Assembly: GCF_030817015.1 (NCBI RefSeq)
Contig: NZ_JAUSYS010000001.1
Location: 4,092,001 to 4,156,000, forward strand
Length of the DNA stretch: 64,000 bases
Direction: 5' to 3'
From: Arthrobacter sp. V1I7
Lineage (GTDB): Bacteria > Actinomycetota > Actinomycetes > Actinomycetales > Micrococcaceae
The position numbers were made by a program, and so were the translations under genes. Of this stretch, positions 53,385 through 63,779 are shown piece by piece. How positions within the stretch are numbered: position 1 is the first letter of the stretch; each line of letters opens with the position of its first letter. The notes beneath the pieces were generated by a model. The model was not told the origin of the DNA. It saw nothing but the letters and a program-made list of their open reading frames with translations, and did no database searches.

Positions 53385-54371
53385 CTAGTGCGCGGACTTG
53401 TCCCGGATGTCGGTGATGATGCCGGAGAAGTCCCGTCCGGCACCGCCTTCCGCGGCAAAAGTATCGTAGATTTCGGAGGCAAGGGGTCCCAGCCGGGCGG
53501 CGACCCCGGTGCTTTCGAGGGCATTGAGCGCCAGCTTGAGGTCCTTCGCCATCAGGGCGCCGGCGAATCCGGGCTGGTAGTCGCGGTTGGCGGGGCTCGT
53601 TGGCACCGGTCCCGGCACCGGGCAGTTGGTGGTCAGCGCCCAGCATTGTCCCGAGGCCGCGGAGGCGACGTCGAACAGGGTCTGGTGCGTCAGCCCCAGC
53701 TTCTCGCCGAGCACGAAGGCCTCGCTGACGGCGATCATGGAAACCCCGAGGATCAGGTTGTTGCAGATCTTCGCAGCCTGTCCCGCACCGTGCTCCCCGC
53801 AATGGACCACGCGCTTTCCCATCACCTCGAGGATCGGCTTCACCGCTTCGAAGTCCTCGGGCAACGCCCCGACCATAAACGTCAGGGTGCCCGCTTCGGC
53901 CCCCACGACGCCGCCGGAAACCGGCGCGTCCACCGCGCGGTGGCCTGCGGCGAGAGCCAGCGCGGCAGCCTCGCGGGCCTCGTCCACGTTGATCGTGGAA
54001 CAGTCCAGGAACAGCGTGCCGGCGGCCGCGGTCTGCAGCAGCCCCGACTGCCCGTCGGTTCCGCGGTAGGCGTCCAGAAGGTGTTTGCCGCTTGGCAGCA
54101 TTGTCAGCACGACGGCGGCTCCGGTGACGGCGTCGGCGGCGGTGTCCGCCGTGCTGATGCCATGTGCCCGGGCGGTGTCCAGCGCCGCCGGAACGACGTC
54201 GAACCCGGTCACGGTGTAGCCGGCCTTGACCAGGTTGACGGCCATCGGCCCGCCCATATGGCCAAGGCCGAGGAACGCGATGGAACCAGCGCCCGGCACG
54301 ATCCCGGATTGGTGCGTCTCCGGCTGTACCGTCCCCGACCGGGGGGGTCCGGGCTGAAGTTTGTCAGACAT
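53385..54371 (-). CDS. mmsB: 3-hydroxyisobutyrate dehydrogenase
   Basis: A 328-residue beta-hydroxyacid dehydrogenase. NAD-binding [23 protein letters not shown] follows a polar leader of about 28 residues. [19 protein letters not shown] and [22 protein letters not shown] are the substrate segments. The catalytic Lys is in [21 protein letters not shown] 54371 follows GAAGGAGAAGG, and the start overlaps the upstream hydrolase gene by eight bases. With the neighbours it converts 3-hydroxyisobutyrate to methylmalonate semialdehyde. Confidence 0.95.
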   Translation of the reverse strand: MSDKLQPGPPRSGTVQPETHQSGIVPGAGSIAFLGLGHMGGPMAVNLVKAGYTVTGFDVVPAALDTARAHGISTADTAADAVTGAAVVLTMLPSGKHLLDAYRGTDGQSGLLQTAAAGTLFLDCSTINVDEAREAAALALAAGHRAVDAPVSGGVVGAEAGTLTFMVGALPEDFEAVKPILEVMGKRVVHCGEHGAGQAAKICNNLILGVSMIAVSEAFVLGEKLGLTHQTLFDVASAASGQCWALTTNCPVPGPVPTSPANRDYQPGFAGALMAKDLKLALNALESTGVAARLGPLASEIYDTFAAEGGAGRDFSGIITDIRDKSAH

Positions 54372-55457
54372 TGTCCTTCTCCTTCGAAGAGAGCTGCAGT
54401 TCACGGTCGCCCAGCGGCGCGAAGTAGGCCTCGACATCGTCGCGGCTGACCTCCGCGAGCGTGGCCGGCTGCCAGCGCGGAGCACGGTCCTTATCGACGA
54501 CCTGGGCCCGGATGCCTTCGCGGAAGTCCGGGCCGGCCAGGAAGCGCAGCCCCACCCGGTACTCCTGTTCGAGGGCCTCCTCGAGGCTCAGTCCCCGGAC
54601 GCGGCGCAGGGACTCCAACGTGACTTTCACGGCCGTCGGCGACTTGGCCTCGATCGTGTCGGCCGCTTCGGCGGCTTCCGCTCCGGCTTCGCCGTCGAAG
54701 GCGCGCAGCCGGCGCAGGATCTCCTCGGCGTCGTCACTGGAGTAGCAGGCGTCAATCCACGCGCTCTGCGCCGCCAGCGCCGCGGGCGGCGCGTGTTCCG
54801 TGAAGCGCCCGACGGCGGCTTCCGCCGGCTCGGTCGCCAGCGCGGCCGCCAGTTCGGACAGGCGTCCGGAGGGCACGAACTGGTCCGCCAGCCCGAGGAA
54901 CAGCGCGTCGGAGCCGCTCAGATGCGCGCCGGTCAGCGCCGCGTGGGTGCCGGACTCCCCCGGCGAGCGGGACAGCAGCAGGGTGCCGCCGACGTCGGGC
55001 GCGAAACCGATCGTGGTCTCCGGCATGCCCATCCGGGTGCGTTCCGTGACGATCCGGACCAAGCCGTGCGCCGAGATCCCCACGCCGCCGCCGAGCACCA
55101 GTCCGTCCATGAACGCCACATACGGTTTCGGGTAAGCGGAGATGAGGGCGTTCAGCCGGTACTCCTCCGCCCAGAAGTCCGCCGTGGCCGAACCCCCGTC
55201 GAGCATGTCCCGGTAAATGGCCACGATGTCGCCGCCGGCGCAGAGGCCCCGTTCACCGGCCCCGCGGACGAGCACCGCGGCGACGGCGTCGTCGTCGGCC
55301 CACCGCGTGAGCTGGTCCAGCATCGCCGAGGCCATGCCCGCGGTGAGCGCGTTGACGGCCTGGGGCCGGTTCAGGGTGACGATGCCAAGGTGCCCCCGGC
55401 GCTCGAACAGGACCTCAGCGGCGGACCCGGTGTCTTCCGGGACGACCTGCTCGGCCA

Positions 55458-55458
<1 letters not shown>
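54364..55458 (-). CDS. 3-hydroxyisobutyryl-CoA hydrolase
   Basis: A 364-residue crotonase-fold hydrolase. RGHLGIVTLNRPQAVNALT and GLCAGGDIVAIYRDMLDGG with YVAFMDGLVLGGGVGISAHG are the CoA and oxyanion-hole sites. RMGMPETTIGFAPDVGGTLLLSR is the hydrolase signature, distinct from simple hydratases. It is longer than hydratases by the C-terminal helical part (SLRRVRGLSLEEALEQEYRV). The TGATG junction with mmsA couples their translation. It releases 3-hydroxyisobutyrate in valine degradation. Confidence 0.92.
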
Positions 55459-56957
<1,499 letters not shown>

Positions 56958-57001
56958 GGTCGAATGCTCCTTTGCATGTGATCCAGATCATTTCTGCTGC
57001 T

Positions 57002-57013
57002 GAATATACTCGG
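57002..57013 (-). promoter_or_regulatory. CCGAGTATATTC motif before mmsA
   Basis: Read on the minus strand this is CCGAGTATATTC, 45 bases upstream of the mmsA start. It matches CCTAGTATATTG at 49595-49606 in 10 of 12 bases and in the same orientation to its gene. It is a candidate extended -10 or operator. Confidence 0.5.
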
Positions 57014-57089
57014 ACTTCCTACTAATTTCCAGAGAGCCGCCGACCCTGCACCGCTTCGCCCGGGAGCCAAGTTCGGTAAGTTAGGGACT

Positions 57090-57896
57090 GTGAAGATTGC
57101 TACCTGGAATGTGAACTCCCTCCGCGCCCGAGCCGACCGTGTGGAGGCGTGGCTTCAGCGCACCGATTGTGACGTCCTGGCCATTCAGGAAACCAAGTGC
57201 AAGGACGACAACTTCCCGTGGGAGCTGTTCGAGAACATGGGCTATGAGGTGGCGCACTACGGCGTGAGCCAGTGGAACGGCGTCGCGATCGCCTCCCGGG
57301 TGGGTCTTGCCGACGTCGAACGGACTTTCATCGACCAGCCGGTCTTCGGCAAGAGCGGCAAGGACGCCGTGCAGGAGGCCCGGGCGATCGGCGCCACCTG
57401 CGGCGGGGTCCGGGTCTGGAGCCTCTACGTGCCCAACGGCCGCGCCCTCGACGACGAGCACATGCCCTACAAGCTGAGCTGGCTGGACGCGCTGAAGAGG
57501 CACGCCGAGGGCTTGGTCACGAGTGATCCCGAAGCGCAGGTCGCTTTGGTGGGCGACTGGAACATCGCCCCGCAGGATGATGATGTCTGGGACATCGACC
57601 TTTTCCGCACCGGGGGGTTCACGCATGTCAGCGAACCTGAACGGGCCGCCTTTCACGCCTTCGAAGACGCCGGGTTCCGGGACGTCGTACGCCCGCACAC
57701 TCCCGGGCCCGGCGTCTATACGTACTGGGACTACACCCAGCTGCGCTTCCCGAAGAAGGAAGGCATGCGGATCGACTTCGTCCTGGCCTCCCCCGCCCTG
57801 GCCGCACGTGTCACCGGCGCGTCGATTGACCGGGAGGAACGCAAAGGCAAGGGCGCCTCGGACCACGCGCCGGTCATCGTGGAGCTGAGCGACTGA
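57090..57896 (+). CDS. xthA: Exodeoxyribonuclease III
   Basis: A 268-residue AP endonuclease/exonuclease of base-excision repair. MKIATWNVNSLRARADRVEAW is the family opening. The metal-binding Glu is in AIQETKCKDD. The DWNIAP segment (VGDWNIAPQDDDVWD) and KGASDHAPVIVEL supply the catalytic Asp and His. MRIDFVLASPAL is a further conserved segment. The start is GTG 57090 after AGGG. It is divergent from mmsA and unrelated to it functionally. Confidence 0.95.
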   Translation: MKIATWNVNSLRARADRVEAWLQRTDCDVLAIQETKCKDDNFPWELFENMGYEVAHYGVSQWNGVAIASRVGLADVERTFIDQPVFGKSGKDAVQEARAIGATCGGVRVWSLYVPNGRALDDEHMPYKLSWLDALKRHAEGLVTSDPEAQVALVGDWNIAPQDDDVWDIDLFRTGGFTHVSEPERAAFHAFEDAGFRDVVRPHTPGPGVYTYWDYTQLRFPKKEGMRIDFVLASPALAARVTGASIDREERKGKGASDHAPVIVELSD

Positions 57897-57945
57897 TGAC
57901 CGGGGACCACGAGATCGCCGCGGACCGGGAGGGGGCTGCGCGCCG

Positions 57946-58887
57946 ATGACGGGAAACCTCTACCGTGGACAGGCCGGACTGCCCTTCACTTCCGCCCTGC
58001 GGGTCTATGAACCGTTGGAAGCCTTCCCGGCGGAGCAGCAGGACGCACTCCGCACGTCGGCGGCCCGGAGGGACTCCCGCGCGGCGGTTGAAAACGCCGA
58101 GCTGCTCGCTTCCCTCGGCCGGATCACCCGCACCGGCGGTGATCCGTTCCCCACCGGACGGACAGATCTGGTGCGCGTTGTCCCCGCACCGCCCGCCAAC
58201 GACGCGCCCCAGTCGCCCGCGCCATCCGGGGGCACCGCGGCCGCATCGGCATCCGCGCCCGGCGCTGAACCGGCCGGTGCCGGCACGCCGGACCGGCTGT
58301 TGTATTGCCCAAGTCAGCTGGTGCTCCGCGCCGGGCTCGCGGCAAACGCCCTGATGGAAGGCATCCACGGTCCGTTGGCGCAGCTGCTGATCCCTGAGGA
58401 GCAGCGCGACAAGCACCAGGAACGCATCGACGAAGTGCGGTCGCATGCCGGGCTGGGCCGGGTGCACACCCGGGCGTCGACCTGGGGAATCCCGTTCAGC
58501 TGGTTCTGCCTGTTCCAGGAATCCGACCCCACAGACGTGGTTGAAGCCGAGGGGCACATCGTCACCGTACGGATCCGCGCCACCATCGCCGAAGCGCTGG
58601 AACGGGTCCGCTATGCGGTGGCCCATCTGTCCAGGGCCGCACCGGACCTGGACATGCTCGAGGACCTGACCCAGCTCACCGAGTGGCTTGAACTCTTCCA
58701 CCCGGGCTCCGTGGTGGAACTCGATTACGGTGCGGTGGCCGACAAGGTCTACCCGGATGACTCCCCGCTTGATGTCAGACTGGGCATCGAATGCCTCGCC
58801 GAGGGCGACATGACCGGCGCGGCCGCGGCGTACCGCCGGCTGGCCTCCCGCTGGATCCCCATCCGCCAGCTGGCGCGCGCCTCCTGA
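57946..58887 (+). CDS. Conserved hypothetical protein
   Basis: A 313-residue protein that I cannot assign with certainty. It has a conserved opening (YRGQAGLPFTSALRVYEPLEAF) and an Ala/Pro-rich linker (about 85-120). The C-terminal half, QLVLRAGLAANALMEGIHGP, then TRASTWGIPFSWFCLFQESD and EALERVRYAVAHLS, is well structured. Similar proteins occur in many actinobacteria without known function. There is no signal peptide. ATG 57946 follows GGGAGGGG. It lies 49 bases after xthA and may share its transcript. Confidence 0.75.
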   Translation: MTGNLYRGQAGLPFTSALRVYEPLEAFPAEQQDALRTSAARRDSRAAVENAELLASLGRITRTGGDPFPTGRTDLVRVVPAPPANDAPQSPAPSGGTAAASASAPGAEPAGAGTPDRLLYCPSQLVLRAGLAANALMEGIHGPLAQLLIPEEQRDKHQERIDEVRSHAGLGRVHTRASTWGIPFSWFCLFQESDPTDVVEAEGHIVTVRIRATIAEALERVRYAVAHLSRAAPDLDMLEDLTQLTEWLELFHPGSVVELDYGAVADKVYPDDSPLDVRLGIECLAEGDMTGAAAAYRRLASRWIPIRQLARAS

Positions 58888-58917
58888 CCCGGTAGCCCCG
58901 GGGGCGTCGCCGGTGTC

Positions 58918-59985
58918 CTAGGCGAGCGTGGCCCCGGACCGTGGCGGCGCCGTCGTCCTGCGGACGATCAGCTGGTGCGGCGCGACGGTGGAACGGACCG
59001 CCCCGGCCGCTCCGTCAAGCTCGTCCAGCAGCATTTTCGTCCCCAGCTCGGCCTGTTCGTCGGGGCGCTGCCCGACCGTGGTGAGACCCATGGCTTCCGA
59101 GAAGTCGTGGTCATCGATCCCGATCACGGACAGCTCCCCCGGGACCCGGACGCCGACCCGGGTCGCCTCGAAAATCACTCCCATGGCCATCTCGTCCGAT
59201 GCGCAGAAGATCGCCGTCGGCTTCGGGCCGGGGCGGTCCCAGAGCCGGTTGAACGCGTCCTGGCCGCTGCGGACGGTGAAGTCGCCCCACTCGTCCCACT
59301 CCGGCCGCACGGCCAACCGGGCTTCCGCCATCATTTCCTGGAATGCCTTGATCCGGACCCGCGGGACGTCGAAGTTCAGGTCGGTCGCGTCGTCGCCGTG
59401 CAGCAGGGCGATGTCCCTGTGCCCGAGACTGATGAGGTGGCGCACCGCCGTTGCGGCGGCCGCATAGTCGTCAATGCCGATGTAGGGGCATTCCTCCACG
59501 TGCCCGCCCACCACGACGAGGGGGATATCGATCTTCTGGAGGTGCTCGATTTCCTCGTGTGTCAGGGCCATACAGAGGACCAGAAGCGCATCGATCTGCT
59601 TGTACACCATGGTCTTGCTGAAGAGCCGCTCACGGTTGCTTCCGTGGCCGCCGAGGTTGAACAGGGAGAGATTGTACTGGCGGGCGTGCAGTTCCCGGTC
59701 CGCGCCCTCGATCGCCTTGGAGAAGAACCAGCGGCTGACGAACGGCGCCAGGACACCGATGGTCCGGGTCCGCCCGGTGGCCAGTCCCGACGCCGACGAC
59801 GACGCCACGTAGCCCAGGGCTTCCGCGATGCCCAGGATCTTTTCCCGGGTGGCCGGGGAGACCCGGGGCAAACCGCGGACGGCCCGGGACACGGTGGCGG
59901 TGGAGACTCCGGCCGCGGCTGCGACATCCTCAATACTGACGCCGGAGTGGCCGCCCCGCTGCGCTCTGTCTGTTGTCCGTGCCAC
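58918..59985 (-). CDS. LacI family transcriptional regulator
   Basis: A 355-residue repressor. The DNA-binding helices are VSIEDVAAAAGVSTATVSRAVRGL, followed by the hinge around VSPATREKILGIAEALGYVAS. The effector domain (about 85 on) includes TRTIGVLAPFVSRWFFSKA and IFCASDEMAMGVIFEATRVG. GTG 59985 is preceded by AAAGGGA; the earlier ATG 60057 lacks a ribosome site. It lies near a CUT1 sugar transporter, and a matching LacI operator is at 63646-63659, so it probably represses that operon. Confidence 0.92.
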   Translation of the reverse strand: MARTTDRAQRGGHSGVSIEDVAAAAGVSTATVSRAVRGLPRVSPATREKILGIAEALGYVASSSASGLATGRTRTIGVLAPFVSRWFFSKAIEGADRELHARQYNLSLFNLGGHGSNRERLFSKTMVYKQIDALLVLCMALTHEEIEHLQKIDIPLVVVGGHVEECPYIGIDDYAAAATAVRHLISLGHRDIALLHGDDATDLNFDVPRVRIKAFQEMMAEARLAVRPEWDEWGDFTVRSGQDAFNRLWDRPGPKPTAIFCASDEMAMGVIFEATRVGVRVPGELSVIGIDDHDFSEAMGLTTVGQRPDEQAELGTKMLLDELDGAAGAVRSTVAPHQLIVRRTTAPPRSGATLA

Positions 59986-60076
59986 CGTGTCCCTTTGTTC
60001 ACTTGTCGGCGCGGGCCTCGCGGCCCGCGCAGAGCTGCCTTCGCTAGCCTTCCCCATGGCAACTGTCGATCGCGCC

Positions 60077-60331
60077 TCAGCTGCGCCGCGTCGCGGTCCT
60101 TTCGGGCAGCCGGCGGCGCAGCCGGATCATTCCGTACAGTGCCAGCACTGCGGCCAGCAGGCCGAGGGCCCAGCCGAGGGCAGGCTGGGCCGTCACCTCC
60201 ATCCAGACGGTGACCACCAGCAGCACCAGCGCCCAGAAGCCCAGGAGCCCGATGATGATGTCGAAGTCCTCGCCGGAGCGCACCCGGCGGTGCTCGCTGC
60301 GCACGAAGCCATGGTTCGGCTTTCCGCTCAT
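60077..60331 (-). CDS. Small two-helix membrane protein
   Basis: An 84-residue protein with two membrane segments (FDIIIGLLGFWALVLLVVTVW and LGWALGLLAAVLALYGMIRL) and basic ends. There is no recognised domain. ATG 60331 lies ten bases beyond the permease stop on the same strand, so it probably belongs to the transporter operon. It could be an accessory of the transporter, but nothing in the sequence shows this. Confidence 0.7.
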   Translation of the reverse strand: MSGKPNHGFVRSEHRRVRSGEDFDIIIGLLGFWALVLLVVTVWMEVTAQPALGWALGLLAAVLALYGMIRLRRRLPERTATRRS

Positions 60332-60341
60332 TGCCCGGCCG

Positions 60342-61229
60342 TCACTTCACCGCGCCGGCGGTCAAACCCGCGACGATCTTGCGCTGGAAGATGAGCACCA
60401 GGATCACCAGCGGAATGGTCACGATTGTTCCGGCGGCCATGATGGCGGTGTACGGAATCTGCTGGGGCTGGGCCCCGGCAAAGTTAGCGATAGCCACCGT
60501 CACGGGCTGGGTTGCGTCGTTGGAAAGCTGGCTGGCAATCAGGAACTCATTCCAGGACGAGATGAACGCCAGGATTGCGGTCGTGAAGATGGCCGGTGCC
60601 GCCAGCGGCATGATCACCTTGCGGAAGGCCTGCCCCTGGGTGCAGCCGTCCACGCGGGCGGCTTCCTCCAGCTCCCACGGCATTTCCCGGAAGAACGAGG
60701 TCATGGTGTAGACCGTCAGCGGGAGCACGAAGGAGATGTTGGGAATGATCAGCGCCTGGTAGGTGCCAATCCAGCCGATGTTGGTGAACAGCTGGAACAG
60801 CGGGGTGATGAGGGCGACACCGGGGAACATGGATGCCCCCAGGATGAAACCCAGCACCAGGTACTTGAAGCGGAAATTCAACCGGGCCAAGGCATAGGCC
60901 GCGAAAACGCCGATCACCAGCGAGATCACGGTCACCGTCACCCCGATGAACACGCTGTTGGCCAGCGCCTGGCCGAACCTGTTGCCGAACGAGGTGTCGA
61001 AGGCGGTGATGAAGTTGTCCAGCGTCACGTGAGTGGGCAGGAGCGAGGTGTCGTAGGTGAAGCCCACCTCGCGGAACGCGGTCACCACCATCCAGTACGC
61101 CGGTGCGAGGCACCAGACCAGGATGACGGCGGCGCTGATGTAGGTGCGCGCCTGTGCCCACTTCTCGCGGTTCTGGGCTACCTTCCGGCCCTGGTCCTGC
61201 CTGGCCCGGAGTTCGGTCGCGGCGGTCAT
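60342..61229 (-). CDS. Sugar ABC transporter permease (MalG type)
   Basis: A 295-residue membrane protein with six segments. The first is YISAAVILVWCLAPAYWMVV. The EAA loop, which contacts the ATPase, is ELEEAARVDGCTQGQAFRKVIMPLAAP. The class is CUT1 (MalG/GanQ). The four-base overlap with the MalF-type gene (61226-61229) couples the pair. No ATPase gene accompanies it, as is common where a shared MsiK-type ATPase serves many CUT1 importers. Confidence 0.94.
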   Translation of the reverse strand: MTAATELRARQDQGRKVAQNREKWAQARTYISAAVILVWCLAPAYWMVVTAFREVGFTYDTSLLPTHVTLDNFITAFDTSFGNRFGQALANSVFIGVTVTVISLVIGVFAAYALARLNFRFKYLVLGFILGASMFPGVALITPLFQLFTNIGWIGTYQALIIPNISFVLPLTVYTMTSFFREMPWELEEAARVDGCTQGQAFRKVIMPLAAPAIFTTAILAFISSWNEFLIASQLSNDATQPVTVAIANFAGAQPQQIPYTAIMAAGTIVTIPLVILVLIFQRKIVAGLTAGAVK

Positions 61230-62263
61230 TTCTTCCCCTTACCGGTGCCGCCGCTTTGCTCCACGACATTCGCTCCAAGGAAGCGGACGAAAATGAAAGC
61301 CACGACAAAGATGATGATGAACGTAATGGTGGACAAGGCGGCGGCTGCGTTGAAGCCTTGCCTGATCTGGTTGATCACCAGGATGGACAGCGTGGTGGTG
61401 TTGTTGGAACCTTCCGTCAGGATGTACGGAAGGTCGAACATGCGCAGTGCATCCAAGGTCCGGAAGAGGATGGCGACCATGAGCGCCGGTTTGACCAGCG
61501 GCAGGGTGATCATCCGGAACCGCTGCCATGCGGAGGCGCCGTCGACCTTGGCCGCCTCGTAGACGTCGGCGGGAATCATCTGCAGGCCGGCCAGGATCAA
61601 CAGCGCCATGAACGGCGTCGTCTTCCAGGTGTCGGCGATGATGACCGCCCACTTCGCCGGCCATTCGCTGCCCGTCCACAGGATCGTGGTGTTGAAGAGC
61701 TTGTTAGCGATGCCCTCGAAGGCGAAGATGAACAGCCAGAGCTGGGCGGTGACGGCGGTGGGGATGGCCCAGGGAACCAGGACGGCGGCGCGGACGAGGC
61801 TGCGGCCTTTGAAGGTCCGGGCCATGATGAGGGCCATCCAGAAGCCGAGGATTGTCTCCAGCGTCACGGTGACAATGGTGAAGAAGAAGGTTGTTGCTGT
61901 GGCCGACCAGAACTGCGCGCCCAGCGTTCCGGGAGGGCAGGCTACGGTTCCGCCGCCGGGAGCGGCGCACTGCTGGGCGATCCAGTTGACGTAGTTCTGC
62001 ACGCCCGCGGGTCCGCCGGCGGTGAACAGACCCGTGACAGGGTCAAGGCCGGCATCCTTCTGGAACGACATCACGATGGCGCTGATGATCGGGTAGACGA
62101 TCACGACGGCGAGCGCGATGATCGTCGGCGTAAGGAGCCATGCGGCCCAGCGGCCCTGGCTCGCAATGCGGTTATCCTCCCCGACGCCCTTGGGCGCGTG
62201 GTGGATCGGGGTCCCGCCCGACGCCGGTTCCTTGACCGGCGTCGGGCCCAATTCGGTTGCCAT
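61226..62263 (-). CDS. Sugar ABC transporter permease (MalF type)
   Basis: A 345-residue membrane protein with six or seven segments. WAAWLLTPTIIALAVVIVYP is the first. The EAA loop is YEAAKVDGASAWQRFRMITLPLVKP. A periplasmic loop between segments 1 and 2 holds two Cys residues (AQQCAAPGGGTVACPP). ATG 62263 opens a sensible cytoplasmic leader, and the longer frame is antisense noise. It pairs with the MalG-type gene, and the binding-protein gene lies just upstream. Confidence 0.94.
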   Translation of the reverse strand: MATELGPTPVKEPASGGTPIHHAPKGVGEDNRIASQGRWAAWLLTPTIIALAVVIVYPIISAIVMSFQKDAGLDPVTGLFTAGGPAGVQNYVNWIAQQCAAPGGGTVACPPGTLGAQFWSATATTFFFTIVTVTLETILGFWMALIMARTFKGRSLVRAAVLVPWAIPTAVTAQLWLFIFAFEGIANKLFNTTILWTGSEWPAKWAVIIADTWKTTPFMALLILAGLQMIPADVYEAAKVDGASAWQRFRMITLPLVKPALMVAILFRTLDALRMFDLPYILTEGSNNTTTLSILVINQIRQGFNAAAALSTITFIIIFVVAFIFVRFLGANVVEQSGGTGKGKK

Positions 62264-62270
62264 AATGGAG

Positions 62271-63560
62271 CTACTGTCCCGCGCTAGCGGACTCGATGGA
62301 CTTCTGCATATCAGACAAAGCGGAATCAACGGTCTTCTCGCCCTTGATGGCCGAGTACGCATTTTCCTGGATGGCCTTGGTGACGGCCGGGTAGAACGGG
62401 GTGACAGGACGCGGCACCGCGTTCTCGATCGAGGTCTTCAGCACCGGCAGGTACGGAAGCTTCGAGACGAGCTCCTGGTCATCGTAAAGTGCGCCGAGAA
62501 CCGGGGCGAGCGAGCCCTGGGTTGCGTAGAACTTCTGGGTTTCCTCGGAGGTGAGGAACGTGAGGAAGTCCTTGGCCGTCGCCTTGTTCTTCGAGTAAAC
62601 GCTCATGCCGGCGCTGTGTCCGCCGAGCGTCGATGCTCCGGGGCCTTCCTTACCCGGAAGGGCGGCCATGCCCAGGACATCCTTGACCTTCGAGGAGCCT
62701 TCGGTCACCGCCAGGTTGTAGACGTACGGCCAGTTGCGGTGGAACAGCAGCTTGCCGTCCTGGAAGGCCTGCCGGCCCTGCTCCTCCTGGAAGGTGATGC
62801 CTTCCTTCGGGATGTTGCCGTCCGCGTACGCCTTGGCCAGGTTTTCGAGGCCCGCCTTGGCTTCGGCGGTGGTCAGGCTCGGCTTGCCGTCATCGTCAAG
62901 CACGGAGCCGCCGGCCGAGTTGATGGCTTCGGAGGCGTTGACCGTGAGGCCCTCGTACTTGGCGTACTGGCCGGCAAAGCAGCCGATGTTGTTCGCCTTG
63001 GCGATGGAGCACATCTGCATCATCTCGTCCCAGGTCGTGGGCGCCGTGGGGACGAGGTCCTTGCGGTAGTACAGGATGCCACCGTCGGAGTTCTGCGGGG
63101 CGGCGTACAGGGTGCCCTTGTAGGAGGCACTGTCAACCGTGGGCTTCAACATCTTCGAGGTGTCGAGCGCCATTTTGTCCTTGAGCGGCTGGAGCCAGCC
63201 CTTGGCCGCGAACTCGGCGGTCCAGACGACGTCAACGCTGACGACGTCGTAGTTTGCGTTCTTGGCCTGGAAGTTCTGGACGAGGTCGTCGTGCTGCTGG
63301 TCGGCCTGGTCGGTCTGCTCCTTGAACGTGACCTTCTCGTTCGGGTGCGCGGCGTTCCACTTTTCGATCAGCGGGCGCACGACGTTGCTGTTGTCCTTGC
63401 CCTGGACATACGTGATGGGACCGCGGCCGTCGAGGCCTTGCTCGGCGTCGCCGCCGCCGGCGGTCGTGCCGCCGCCACCGCTCCCCCCGCCACAGGCTGA
63501 AAGGGTCAGGGCTAAAACGCCTGCCGTGGCTACGGGAAGTAGGAACTTAGGGGTTTTCAT
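62271..63560 (-). CDS. Sugar ABC transporter substrate-binding lipoprotein
   Basis: A 429-residue lipoprotein with lipobox LSAC (Cys23), then a Gly-rich linker. The mature protein is the extracellular solute-binding family 1 fold: RPLIEKWNAAHPNEKVTFKE, VVSVDVVWTAEFAAKGWLQP and GILYYRKDLVPTAPTTWDEM. The ligand is probably an oligosaccharide, but the sequence does not say which. ATG 63560 follows GGAG. It is the first gene of the operon, and the LacI-type operator lies about 90 bases upstream. Confidence 0.94.
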   Translation of the reverse strand: MKTPKFLLPVATAGVLALTLSACGGGSGGGGTTAGGGDAEQGLDGRGPITYVQGKDNSNVVRPLIEKWNAAHPNEKVTFKEQTDQADQQHDDLVQNFQAKNANYDVVSVDVVWTAEFAAKGWLQPLKDKMALDTSKMLKPTVDSASYKGTLYAAPQNSDGGILYYRKDLVPTAPTTWDEMMQMCSIAKANNIGCFAGQYAKYEGLTVNASEAINSAGGSVLDDDGKPSLTTAEAKAGLENLAKAYADGNIPKEGITFQEEQGRQAFQDGKLLFHRNWPYVYNLAVTEGSSKVKDVLGMAALPGKEGPGASTLGGHSAGMSVYSKNKATAKDFLTFLTSEETQKFYATQGSLAPVLGALYDDQELVSKLPYLPVLKTSIENAVPRPVTPFYPAVTKAIQENAYSAIKGEKTVDSALSDMQKSIESASAGQ

Positions 63561-63645
63561 ACTGGAGGGCTCCTCGCTGAGTACCGGTAAAGAGGCGGTG
63601 CTGTTGGTGTGGTGCCCATCACAGTAGTTAACCCTGCGTGAGGAA

Positions 63646-63659
63646 TGCAAGCGTTTACA
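63646..63659. promoter_or_regulatory. LacI-type operator before the sugar-binding-protein gene
   Basis: TGTAAACGCTTGCA (read on the minus strand) fits the LacI-family consensus TGnAAnCGnTTnCA at every fixed position. It lies about 90 bases upstream of the transporter operon's first ATG. The LacI gene at 58918-59985 is the natural candidate repressor. Confidence 0.75.
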
Positions 63660-63779
63660 TCACTCTTTATCAAAAGGAGACGCAGCCCAGCTGCCCCGTA
63701 GACCGCGTGAATCCGGCCTTTTGGACCGAACTTGGGCGGTGGAGTGCAAACCGGAACGTTACCGGAACTTAACCAAGAG

